DNA from: Aphelidium insulamus
Taxonomy: Eukaryota > Aphelidiomycota > Aphelidea > Aphelidiaceae
DNA length: 64,000 nucleotides
Assembly (NCBI GenBank): GCA_036784855.1
Contig: JAZDSV010000030.1
Coordinates: 77,001-141,000 of the forward strand
Direction of reading: 5' to 3'
Notes under the pieces: model-generated
Seen by the model: only the letters and a program-made list of their open reading frames with translations
The model's database searches: none
Told to the model about the DNA's origin: nothing
In this document: piece by piece, positions 1 to 10,278 of the stretch
How positions within the stretch are numbered: the stretch's first letter is position 1
Layout: every line of letters starts with the position of its first letter
Translations under genes and position numbers: made by a program

Positions 1-2
1 CG

Positions 3-2455
3 ACGTCTAGTATGGTGTGCGATGTCGATGGTAGCCAGCGAGCACTCTATCTGTTTGGCGGTCAGAGCATTGGCCAGTCAGGTACCAGCGCTTCTGTGTT
101 CAGAGATCCCTTTACCAGAATCATACTCTTAGGTCTGCAGATCAACAACGACATGTTCAAGTTCAATATTTCCACGGGTTGGTGGGTGTGGCTGAAGGGC
201 AATGATTTGGGCAAGGTGTCCTATACAGCTCGCGGCACCGCCAGCGACACAAACACACCGGCGTCTCGGATATACTCGAAACTGTGCAGTCTAGGAACAG
301 GTCCCTATCTTTACTTGTTTGGCGGAATAGGCTACTACGGAAATGCGCAAGGTACACAGGGTGTTGTAAGTTATTTTTTGTAATAACTGTTACAGATCGC
401 ATGAATGACCTGTGGAGTTACGACACTACGTCGAATCAGTGGACATGGGTCTCGGGAAGCGTAACATCGGCTCAGAAAGGGAGTTACGGAGTGCGAGGTA
501 CACTGTCGGCCAGCAGTTATCCGGGTGGCCGCGCTTCACATGGAATGGTGTGTGGTGCTGACATAATTGTAATGGGCGGCTATGGCTACTCTGATTCCAC
601 AACTAGTGGTGAGTGTTGTTCAACTTTCGCCCTACAGCTTATGACTACTAGTTGGCGCCCTTAGCGACCTTTGGAGATTTGAGATCAGCACATCACGATG
701 GTCGTGGGATGCCGGATCCAACACAGGTGGTTCGAGTGGGTCCGGCGGCTCGGCAATCGGACAATTTGCGCCGTCGAATTCTCCTCCCGGCGAATCTGGG
801 TTTGCATTTGTCAGTCTGCCGGCGATATCGATCATTCTGCTCTACGGTGGCTATTCCAGCGCCACACAAACGAATATACGATCACCTTTGGATATATAAC
901 GTGACAGCGAAACAATGGGCTCCCATCGGTTCATCAATTACGCCAGCGCGCACGTGGCTGCAAGCCGAACAGCTTACCAATGGCTCAGCACTACTTTTTG
1001 GGGGTTCCCTTGATTCCAATAGTTTAGTCACGAACGAATTATGGAAGATTGACATTAATCTTGCAGGCAAGTTTACCGAGACATCTGTGTTGGTTTTAGG
1101 GCTATGTTGGTGCATGTAGGTGTAATACCAAAATTACATTCTAACGTCTGTGCTAATGCAGTAAACTCGCCAAAGACATCAACATCATCCGGCATTAAAA
1201 CACCTACAAGCACTGAGATACTACCTACTTTATCGACAACAGAAGGACAGCCACAGACGATAGATATCGTCGTGGATGCCAGTTTGACAGATTTGATCGT
1301 GGTTGAAGAAACTGATACTACTTTTGTTTCGTTGGGCAAGTAGAGAGGTTTGTTGGAATGCAACTACGCTAACGATGTGTAGCAGTGGAGTCAATCAGCA
1401 TCACAAGCACGCAAGCTGCTCCCACCACGGTTGCCAGTACAAGCACTGCTACAACATTACCTAATCTTTTGGCAATAGTGCTCATTGTCTGCGGTGTTTC
1501 CGTTGTGCTGCTACTGGCAATGGCAGGGTCGGTGTGCGTTCGGAGGCAAACACGCAAATTTCGCCAGCCGTCTACTGCGGAAAGCCAAGCTAGCGCCACT
1601 TCTGCCTCGTCCGGACTGGAACTGGCGGAATATCAATCGACAGTCGTCATCAGCCACACACTAACGAATGCGAATACCTTGAAAACTAACATAGACAACA
1701 CGGCGTTTGGCACTGCGTACGCCACCGAGTTTGCCGTGCCTGGATACCTACAATTCGAAGCCAGCAAGGATTTTCTCATCAACGAAAAGCTGGCGCAGGG
1801 CGGTGGTGGGGCGGTTCACGTCGGCACAGCAGTTAACCCCGCCTTACTCTCATACGGCGTCAAGATCATTGTGAAAGTGGTCGGCCAGTCGAAACAAGAA
1901 ATCAACAAGGTGCATCAATTGGCGTTTGACCAGGAGCTGGCTGTCATGCACTACTTGGGACGACATCGCAATATTGCCGTGCTGTTGGGTTGGAGCGACC
2001 GCCCTCTTGCCATGCTTATGAAGACGTACACCAACGGATCTATGCACGACTGGATTCGCGGGCAGAAAGTCTCCACCAAGTCCATGAAACTTGGATTCGC
2101 GCTGGATGTGTGCCGCGGACTGCAATTCATGCACAGCAAAGATGTGGCACACTGCGACATCAAACCCGCCAACGTGCTGATTGACGTGGATAAAAGTGAC
2201 GGGTTGCCATTCGCAGTCCTGACGGATTTCGGCATCTCCCAGATGTTCTCCAAGCAGTCACAACTGGTGCATGCATTCGAAGTTATTAACATGGGCGGCT
2301 TTTCGCTGGTGTATGCCGCACCGGAACTTATGGTGCGCTGCAAGCTAGGTATCACAAGTGTGGGACGGAACGACTCCACCGCAGTCGACATGTACGCCGT
2401 GTCGATTGTTTTTATCGACCTGTTGCAAGCGCGCAACTGGGTGAAATCGATTTAA
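3..2455 (+). CDS. Kelch-repeat receptor-like kinase 1 (5' partial, frame-disrupted)
   Basis: Type I membrane receptor kinase; the 5' end lies outside the window and the first bases are already coding. Kelch repeats (YLFGG, LWSYD...W, YGGYSS) run to about 1066, followed by a short Ser/Thr-rich stalk, one transmembrane helix (about 1466-1540) and a cytoplasmic protein kinase domain (about 1765-2440). Kinase motifs seen: glycine loop QGGGGAV, the catalytic loop HCDIKPANVL (HRD replaced by HCD), DFG in TDFGIS, and AAPEL. Introns fitting the phase are 82-132, 361-395, 609-651 and a GC-AG intron 1067-1161; another lies near 1340-1385. A +1 shift at about 872-877 (between GYSSATQTN and YDHLW, judged against the paralogue at 2667-6085) breaks the frame, and the 1340-1385 junction is also out of phase, so it is either a pseudogene or has base errors. 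The protein ends ARNWVKSI. Ligand and pathway unknown; kelch propellers often bind glycans or proteins. Confidence 0.75.
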
Positions 2456-2461
2456 CTTCTA

Positions 2462-2666
2462 ATGTAATTGATTTCACTATAATTTACAGTTATGAGATAA
2501 ACATGTTTATATCGCACGGCACTTGCACACCAATGCCAACGTCGCCAACGTCGGGCGGCAACTTGCACACGTCTGATTGGATGTTGAGTGTACAGAGAGT
2601 CAGCGGCGACGCCTTTCCATGCAACTCTTTAACTTCATTCAACACTTCACGCTTTCATAAAGAACA
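2462..2666. other. Intergenic region between the two kelch kinases
   Basis: About 200 bases separate the stop of receptor 1 from the start of receptor 2, so the two are in tandem head-to-tail order. It presumably carries the terminator of the first and promoter of the second. A short direct repeat (gccaacgtc, twice at about 2533-2550) is visible; no clear TATA or polyadenylation signal stands out. Confidence 0.5.
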
Positions 2667-5600
2667 ATGCACAACCACATAATATTAAATATCGCGCTAC
2701 TGGCGATATGGGCCGTTGATTGTAAAAGCGCGGTCACGATATCGGCGGTATTCTCCGCCTTCAATTACACTGGTACAGAGCTGAGCGGCACCCCCTGGTG
2801 GGCGCAGCCAACAGTTTACGGACCAACGGCCGCGTCACGCGTGCCTGGCGCGCGTTATCAGCACTGCTCGGCCAGCGCAACTATTGCCGGAGTCTTTTAC
2901 GTATATGGTGGATACTCGTACAAGAATGGGAACTGTACGTTACAGCTGTTATTCAACATATTCACCACAGATAATATATTTTGCGTAATTCAGATGTCTA
3001 CGTCGGCGACTTCTGGCAGTACGATATCGCGTCAGACATATGGACACTAATTGGCGAGAACGGGCGCAATAAAGGAACATTGCTGCAGCCATCAAGCAAT
3101 ACGTGGCCCGGAGTAATGTCCACTATGGCTTGCTCGATGGACATGGCTGAGAGTGGTGTTTATCTGTTTGGTGGACAAACGTATATTTCCAACAGTATGC
3201 ACCACTGATATGCATGGTGTATCACGGCTGATAAATGCAGCGCTCAACCTCGTCAATGACTTGTTTCGATATGATGTTGCATCTGGGTTTTGGGTGTGGC
3301 TGAAGGGAGTGTCAAATGGCCAATCGCCATCAGTTGGTATATATTCCGACTCCAATAGTCCCGCTGCACGCTCGTACGGAACCATGTGTGGCCGCGTTTC
3401 AAATTCAACTCTGTACTTGTTTGGCGGCAGCGGATATCTGGGAAGCATTCAGGGTATGTGGGAATCGTTCTGCTTATTACTTACATCCGCAGATAACATG
3501 AATGATATGTGGCGGTACAATATCACGTCCAACCAATGGACATTGCTCTCGGGCAGTGTGGCCACAGCTCAGAAGGGTCAGTACGGACAGAAAGGAAGTT
3601 TTTCTACCGGCAATTTTCCGGGTGGTCGCAATGGGCACATGATGTCGTGCACAGCCGATGCTATATACGTGATGGGCGGAAACGGCTATTCAGATTCGCT
3701 CATCAGCGGTAAGAGATGCACATTGACATGTACTATAACATACATTTATAATACTTGCAGTCGATTTAAACGATATGTGGCACTTTGAACCAAGCACACT
3801 ATGCTGGTCGTGGGAAGCTGGTTCTAGCACCTCGACTACAACTCAGGTTGCCCCAAATACTGGGTCTTTTTCATCAGCAAACACTCCTCCAGGAGTATCA
3901 TATGGCGGAATGACAATACTACCGGCAATGTCATCGATTGCATTGTACGGCGGATATTCATCAAATCTTGGCAACTTTTTGGACTCGCTTTGGCTGTACA
4001 ACACCGCGGCAAAACAATGGGCTTATCTGGGATCATCTATAACACCAGGTCGCGCTGCAGTATCAATGGATCCGATCGGTAATGCAAACCTGGGATTTTT
4101 GGTGTTTGGTGGCGGTACCTCTTCAAATGGACCTATTATCAATGATCTGTGGAGAATTGATTTTGGCATTCCGGGTAGGAACATATAAAAAATCCTAATC
4201 CTTTTATGAAATATTTAATCCTTATACAGAACCAGCGTCGTCAACTATCAGATCTACCTCTGGAGTTTTCCCCACCACCACAACACTGAAAACAACAACT
4301 ATGGCCATTCCGTCATCCACAACGTCTATCAAGGTCTCAACAACCGCGCAAACAATGCAAGCTTCATCATCCAGTTCATCGCAGGTGCAGACTACTTCTC
4401 AGGCGCAGTCATTCATTTCACAGCCAGCGTTGACTTCACAAAAATCTGGTACCAGTTCACTGCTATCAAGTTCAACGACCAGCTCGTCGTTATCAACCGC
4501 AATTACGTTCTCCAGCAGTCGGTCGGTTTTGATAAGCCAGAGCAGTAGCTCATCCACGACAGCTATTGCTGTAGTCACTAGCACAATGAATCCAACTACT
4601 ACTTCGAGGACGTTATCCACAACATTAAGCGTGGCTTCATCGACAACAATCGGACCTTCTGCTTCAGACTCTAGTTCAACAATGATTGCGTCAACAACAT
4701 CCCGGTCACAATCACCACCTACACGAGACAATAGCTCACAGGCCTCGACGCTGATGTCTGACACAGTCCATGCGACTACTTTAGTATTGATAAGCGCATC
4801 TACTACCAGTTTGCCATCAACAGCAACGGATGTGAGGCCAAGTTACGATGCGATGGACTCCATGAGCAGCTCGACAGGAAATACAATTGCGACAACTGAC
4901 AGCTCGTCTTATTCTTCAGCAGGAGGTACACCGTCATTTGCCAATGATGGATGTGACCTCTTCTAAACCTTATAGGTAGTGGACGCGGCGATGATCCTGG
5001 TAATCTAGACGATTCGTCCCAGGATGCCACATCTTCCCTGCTTAGTGCAGATCTGGTTTCTACTCCCCCGGCAAACATCATGCCAATGCGAGATATGGTA
5101 ATTATTATTGGCGCTGTGGTCGGGATGCTGCTTGTTGCCGTGGGCGTAATCACCTGCATTGTGCGACGCAACCGACAACGAGGCCAGAAATTGTCTACTG
5201 AGAGTGAAGGCAACCTCACGCGCATATCTGGCCACGACTTGACCGAATTCCGCGTTGAAGATTTCACCAGCCGTAGCCGAGCCACTGCCACAACAATGAA
5301 CGGCACCGATTTCACGGCGTATGGCACGTCAACGGCGTTCGGTACATCCACCGCATATATGACCGAGTTTGCGGTGCCTGGATACTTGCAGTTTGATGCG
5401 TCCAGAGACTTTTTGATCAATGAAAAGCTGGCTCAGGGTGGTGGTGGCGCAGTGCACATTGGCACGGCGCTGCACTCATCACTGCGTGCATACGGTGACA
5501 AGATTGTGGTCAAGATTGTGGGACCGTCCAAGCAACAAGTCCCTCAAGTTCAGGCGCTGGCCTTTGATCAAGAGCTGGCTGTGATGCACTATCTGGGCCG

Positions 5601-6085
5601 TCATCGAAACATTGCAGTGCTGCTGGGTTGGAGCGACAAACCGTTGGCAATGCTCATGAAGGCATATCCCAGCGGGTCGCTGTTTGACTGGATTAAGGAA
5701 ACGTGTACCAGCCAAGAAGTTGAAGCTATCATTCGCCATGGATATATCGTCGGATTGCAATTCATGCACCGCAAAGATGTGGCGCACTGTGACATCAAGC
5801 CCGCCAATGTTCTGATAGATGTGGATGCCAGCAACGGCACACCATTTGCGGTGCTCACGGATTTTGGCATCTCGCAGATGTTTTCCACCCAGTCACAGCT
5901 TGTGCATGCATTCGAGGTGATCAATATGGGCGGGTTCTCACTGCCTTATGCGGCGCCGGAGCTTATTCACCGCTGCAAACTGGGTATTGCCAGTGTTGGT
6001 CGCGCCGAAGCTGTTGCCAATGATGTCTATGCCGTGGCAATGAGTCTTTATGGACTTGTTGCAGGGTCGCAATTGGTCACGTTAA
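2667..6085 (+). CDS. Kelch-repeat receptor-like kinase 2
   Basis: The most complete receptor of this family in the window. The start at 2667 gives a signal peptide (MHNHIILNIALLAIWAV). Kelch repeats follow, encoded across introns 2935-2993, 3195-3240, 3454-3492, 3709-3760 and 4175-4229, all phase-consistent. Next is a mucin-like Ser/Thr stalk of roughly 270 residues (4230-5090, intron 4926-4975), a transmembrane helix (about 5095-5160, VIIIGAVVGMLLVAVGVI) and a kinase domain (about 5400-6080) with GGGGAV, HCDIKPANV, TDFGIS and AAPEL. The C-terminus QGRNWSR is inferred from the downstream copy. Relative to that copy there is a 2-base loss near 5697 and a 1-base loss near 5748, which together scramble about 18 residues before the catalytic loop. 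A 1-base gain near 6041 shifts the last stretch into a spurious tail. Role inferred: extracellular sensing with intracellular phosphorylation. TKL-like class is the best guess. Confidence 0.8.
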
Positions 6086-6195
6086 TACTTTCTTCAATTT
6101 TTTTAACTTGCTACTTTCTTTTTTGCTTCATTCCTGCCTTTCTTTCTATTTTTCTTCTTTCAGACTTTCTTTTTTTTCCTCCTTGTACATACTTG
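6086..6195 (+). repeat. Pyrimidine-rich tract before the MAU2-like gene
   Basis: About 100 bases made almost only of T and C runs on the + strand, lying between the receptor stop and the next start codon. The same tract recurs in the duplicated copy at 12512-12618 with small length differences. It probably serves as leader/promoter or as the 3' end of the receptor transcript; it is not coding. Confidence 0.5.
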
Positions 6196-8256
6196 ATGAA
6201 ACAGGCGACAAGTGCGGCGCTTTTGTGTCGCCGTGCCGAGCAGTGTCTCTGCTTGGCCGTGGGCGAGTGCGCCGGTGATGCTCCTACACGGCACATGCTT
6301 GTCACGCACGCCATACAATACCTTTACGCGGCGCTCAGTGCCTATTGCCAACGCGGCGATGACGCTGTACGTGGTACTGAGAGCAACTATGACAGCATTG
6401 ATGTCATTCCTAGGAATTTAACATGGAAGACTCCTTTGAATGCCAGAGGGTAAAGTTCCGGTTGGCAGAGGTGCTGCACTGCTTCCTGGAGCCAAGTGAC
6501 GCCATTATCAACGAGTGCTTGGCGCTGTTAGACGCGTGCACCTACAATGCTTCAACGGCGAGTAGCACTGGCGAACTACAGGAGTGCTTACTGTCTTCTA
6601 GTCCCCGACAGAAGATGACCAGAAACTGCTTTCCAACAATGCACGATGGCTCAGCTTGGCAATTATGCTACAGTGGCCGCCGACACGCGCCAAAGGTCGA
6701 AGACTGCTGTCTGCTGTTGTCAAAGATTCCATGCTATCCGAGAGGTCTATATTTAAATCATCTTACATTATTCCCCTTGATGTCTTGTAGTGCTGTGACT
6801 GCGCTCCAATGGCTCTGTTACACCAACTTGGCAGGAACAAGTGCAACACTTGACCAAATACCGCCTCAGCTCGCGGTTCGTGCCAATTAACGACTATTAC
6901 CTCCGCTAATGAAATATAGACACTGTCCACAATTATTCAGGCGCATACCTGGCTCATTGTAGATGCGAACGGCAAGGAAACAGATGCGGGGACAAAGCAC
7001 TTGCAACAGTTAATAGCAGCAATGCCATCCGACGATCAACGTAATTATGATTCGCTCCAGAAATTCATTGCATTGTATGGCACAATTGTAACAGCAATGA
7101 CTGCTCTTCATTGCGGCCGTGTCGTTGAGGCACGAGCCGCACTGGCTCAGGTGCATTGCATGATGGAGACGGACGAATTCGTGGCGGAAACGTGGCCTAA
7201 TCAGTCAACCCCGCAGAAGGCTCATACTTGGCCATTATCTGACATACCAGACAGTGTGCGCATTGGTTGGATTACGTCGACGCAATGCACCGCCATTGTA
7301 TACACACTATCGGGCCTGTGTGCTCAAGTTGCCGATACGAGCTTGTCTCCGGCGCGCAAGTTCCTGTTGGATGGAATCAAATTCATCGAGCAGAGTACCG
7401 GAGAGCATGGCGCTGATGCAGTGTTGTCGCGAGTGCAACTCAAGTTGCTGGAGCTGCTCCTGCCAGTGCTGCTCACACGCAGTGAATTTGACGATGCCCG
7501 TCTCGTTCTCGATCGCCTTCTGGAATCTACGCCGAATGAAGACAATGGCACCTGGGCTAAAATGGTTCCTCTGTTGTCATACTATGCCGGTATGTTTCCA
7601 CTGCTTATATTAAGAGAGTGTTGACCAACCCTGTAGGGATGGTGTGTCAGGGACAAGGACAGCTCAACGAGGCGGATGAGTGGCTCGAGGCAACTGGATC
7701 TCGCTCTTTGAATTCAAAGTCCGAGCATTGCCAAATTCTTTACACACTTTGTGTGATGCAACGGCTTCTACTCGGCCTGGCAAGCAGTTATCCTGAAAAA
7801 TTTGCTAAAACAATGTCAGCGTTTCGCAAGCTTAGTCTAGCTGAATTGAATGATACAAGTGTCACGCTTTGGTCGCTCTATGTACGAGTACTGCAACACA
7901 TTTGCGATGCAGCAATGCATCTACAGCGCAGCGAATATCATGCCGCCAAGTGAGTGCAAAGTATCTATTTGTATATCCGTAATATGACCTTTTTAAACAG
8001 AGTCACGCTTCTATCGGCATTGCAGCTGCTCTCACCAGGAACAAACCAGACAGACGACTACAGTGCAGCAGCATCCGTGCCACATTGCCCTAGTGCACAA
8101 CTCAAGCTCCTGGTGTTGACAATGTTGGCGCAATTGTACAGACACACATCAGATGCCGAGGCCCAACAGATAGCCACGGCAGCCAATAGCATGGCGCGCA
8201 AGATGCGACAGCGAACCTTGCAGCACTTTACCGAGCAGTTGACCACCATTCAATAA
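6196..8256 (+). CDS. MAU2/SCC4-like cohesin-loading TPR protein
   Basis: Predicted helical TPR-type protein resembling MAU2/SCC4, which with NIPBL/SCC2 loads cohesin onto chromatin. Supporting pieces, from general resemblance and not alignment: the first exon (RAEQCLCLAV...YLYAALSAYC), the second (VKFRLAEVLHCFLEPSDAI), a central exon with PDSVRIGWITSTQCTAIVY then ARKFLLDGIKFIEQ, and a C-terminal stretch KLLVLTMLAQLYRH with SMARKMRQR. The start at 6196 (MKQATSAALL) follows the pyrimidine tract. Introns that fit are 6363-6413, about 6883-6920, one after SYYAG near 7591-7636, and one after YHAAK near 7950-8000. Between about 6525 and 6790 the frame is not resolved: the reading PTEDDQKLLSNNARW at 6602-6742 looks real but does not join cleanly to the preceding exon. 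Housekeeping gene caught between accessory genes; another TPR protein remains possible. Confidence 0.55.
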
Positions 8257-8375
8257 TGTTTACCCCAGATCGTTATTATAAATATTTGAGTATAATATAT
8301 ATGATGTAACTGTGCGACTGCAATACGAAGGCGACAGACAGGGGTCGATTTGCATCATTTTCTCGTGTCCGAAAT

Positions 8376-10001
8376 ATGCTACAATTTTCCGCGCTGCTAG
8401 TAGTGCACGTCAGCATTGTGCTGACCGCGCTGGTATTCACTGCAAAGACAGAGCTGTCTCGTTCTGTTTCCTCCGTGGATTTCAGCTGTGCCGGGTACAC
8501 GGTCGAACGCCTTGCACGATTTGATATGGTCAAAATTTTGTGCGATGGAAGAGAATTTTGCATCGGGCGCCAACTTCTCATGGCCAAATTCCCACACGGA
8601 GACACATTCTTGGGCATCCTGCTGAAAAATAATGGGTACCCTGTTGCCCGCGAAGTGGCTGTTAGCCTCGTACCTGGGTACGCTATGGAGGCGGCACTAA
8701 AATACCAAGCAACGCGAATTTTGCCGGCTGATTACGACGAGTTACCTCACCTTCACTTTTGGTTTGAGACTCTTGGATTGGGAAAGGCGCGTCCGGCTGC
8801 CACATCACTTCACTGCGCTGTGCGGGAAGGACTCAAGAATGAAGCGGTCGAAATTTGTTGGAACAATTCGGAGCTCGTCAACTCGCTCGACGGTTCGGGA
8901 ATGCCGCCGATATCTGTTGCCGCCATGTGGAATAGGCCAGAGATGATAGATGTGCTGCTGCGATATAATGCGGACCCATTCATCAAGGACCGTGACACTG
9001 GGGAAACGGCGCTTCACATTGCCAGTAAATTGGGTTATCTTGATGCAGTGCGAAAATTGGTGGCAGGTATGAACGGTAAGGTGGAATCACAGGACAACAT
9101 AAATGGGAGAACCGCACTGCATTGTGCTGCCGCGAACGGTCAGATCCGCGTTGTGGAGAAGTTGCTTGATCTTGGGGCCAACATCGAGGCCATAGATGCT
9201 GATGGAGACACTGCATTGAGCTACGCGGCCATGGACGGTCACAGCAACGTTGTTCGACTTCTTCTTCGAAAAGGTGCTAATGTAAATGCAATGGACGCCG
9301 AAAGTACAACGGCATTAATGTGGGCAGCAGTGCACGGCCATCACCCCGTTGTGCAAATGCTTTTGCGTGGTGGAGCCAATGCGGCCGCTGCGGATGCAGA
9401 TGGCATGGCTGCGCTTCACTACAGTGCCGAGGAAGGACGTGCGGATATTGCCAAAACTCTTCTCCTATATGGTAAAGCACCGATAGATGTTCGAAACGGC
9501 GCTGGAAATACTCCATTGCACATTGGTTTGGAGGAGGGTCACAATGCAGTTGTCCAGGTTTTACTGGAAGCTGGGGCTAATCCGTCTATGAGACGCCAAG
9601 ACGGCAATACGCCGCTGCATATTGCGGCGAGAAAAGGAGATGCGCAAGCTGTTGCAACTCTCACGTCTTGGTGCTCCGCTGCTGATATAAATGCCGTGGA
9701 TGGTTATGGCCGCAGCCCGTTATATGTAGCCGCTCGCCGTGGGCACACTGCCATAGTCAGGCTTGTATTGGAAGCAGGTGCAAATCCAGCTCTATCAATT
9801 CCAGGTGGCATCACTCCGTTGCACGAGGCTGCCATCAAGGGGCATGATGACATTGTGCTGGAATTACTGGCAAGCAATGCAGATGCACTGGCAAAGACTG
9901 ACGCCGGCTTGACGCCATTGCAACTAGCAACTAATCACCACCATACCAGCACACTTACAATAATACAAGAACACCTAAAGAAACGTGAACAAGGATCATA
10001 G
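8376..10001 (+). CDS. Secreted-type BTB/T1-like + ankyrin-repeat protein A
   Basis: Single-exon protein of 541 residues. A hydrophobic N-terminus (LLVVHVSIVLTALVF, residues about 6-20) looks like a signal peptide. Residues about 40-130 carry the family's N-terminal domain: FSCAGYTV, RFDMVKILCDGREFCIG, FPHGDTFLG, SLVPGYAMEAALKY, FWFETLGL. This order fits a BTB/T1 (K_tetra-like) fold. Roughly eleven ankyrin repeats follow to the end (GETALHIASKLGYLD, GRTALHCAAANGQ, DGMAALHYSAEEG and others). No transmembrane segment follows the signal peptide, so it may be secreted or lumenal. Cysteines around the DMVKILC/EFCIG core are conserved in family members at 45705-47666 and 51459-53117. It sits just after the MAU2-like gene. 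Function unknown; ankyrin repeats with a signal peptide are unusual. Confidence 0.8.
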   Translation: MLQFSALLVVHVSIVLTALVFTAKTELSRSVSSVDFSCAGYTVERLARFDMVKILCDGREFCIGRQLLMAKFPHGDTFLGILLKNNGYPVAREVAVSLVPGYAMEAALKYQATRILPADYDELPHLHFWFETLGLGKARPAATSLHCAVREGLKNEAVEICWNNSELVNSLDGSGMPPISVAAMWNRPEMIDVLLRYNADPFIKDRDTGETALHIASKLGYLDAVRKLVAGMNGKVESQDNINGRTALHCAAANGQIRVVEKLLDLGANIEAIDADGDTALSYAAMDGHSNVVRLLLRKGANVNAMDAESTTALMWAAVHGHHPVVQMLLRGGANAAAADADGMAALHYSAEEGRADIAKTLLLYGKAPIDVRNGAGNTPLHIGLEEGHNAVVQVLLEAGANPSMRRQDGNTPLHIAARKGDAQAVATLTSWCSAADINAVDGYGRSPLYVAARRGHTAIVRLVLEAGANPALSIPGGITPLHEAAIKGHDDIVLELLASNADALAKTDAGLTPLQLATNHHHTSTLTIIQEHLKKREQGS

Positions 10002-10132
10002 ATTATTTTCATTCCCAAAGTTGGCATTTTTCTAGTGTCACACATTCCAGCAGTGCTACTGTTGACCAATACCACAGTCTTAAAAGTATAGTATAGTAGC
10101 AATGAGTGGGCACATAAGCCAGCTTATACAAT
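10002..10132. other. Short spacer with no gene seen
   Basis: Between the stop of the ankyrin protein A gene and the T1-like fragment. Mixed sequence with no open frame of note. Confidence 0.4.
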
Positions 10133-10278
10133 GCGCCGGACACTGGCACTGAAATCACCGCAAAATACATTGTTGAAAATGAATGGTCAAGACACGGTGT
10201 GATAAAATCGCGCGTCTGCATTGCCGCCGACGTGGTGCTTAACTGCAACAAGGGGGACATGCTACTAGCAAATACTAG
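10133..10278 (+). pseudogene. Fragment of a BTB/T1-ankyrin gene N-terminus
   Basis: Reads APDTGTEITAKY then RVCIAADVVLN and KGDMLLANT. The first 36 bases match 14985-15020 of the ankyrin protein B gene with one mismatch. The rest aligns loosely with the B reading SAFCLSRTTVLN and GNTLLA. It stops exactly where receptor-derived sequence begins at 10279, so it is a broken 5' part of a family member left at a rearrangement junction. No start codon with signal peptide is seen. Confidence 0.6.

Noticed and set aside
6196-8256. C-terminal regulatory domain of receptor kinase 2 continuing past 6085
   Set aside because: The corrected receptor frame stops at GRNWSR as receptor 1 does at ARNWVKSI; the downstream reading starts with its own ATG and looks like MAU2-type TPR sequence.
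8376-10001. Secreted ankyrin proteins as toxins of the latrotoxin kind
   Set aside because: Only the combination of signal peptide and ankyrin repeats is shared; the N-terminal domain looks BTB/T1-like and nothing indicates a toxin.
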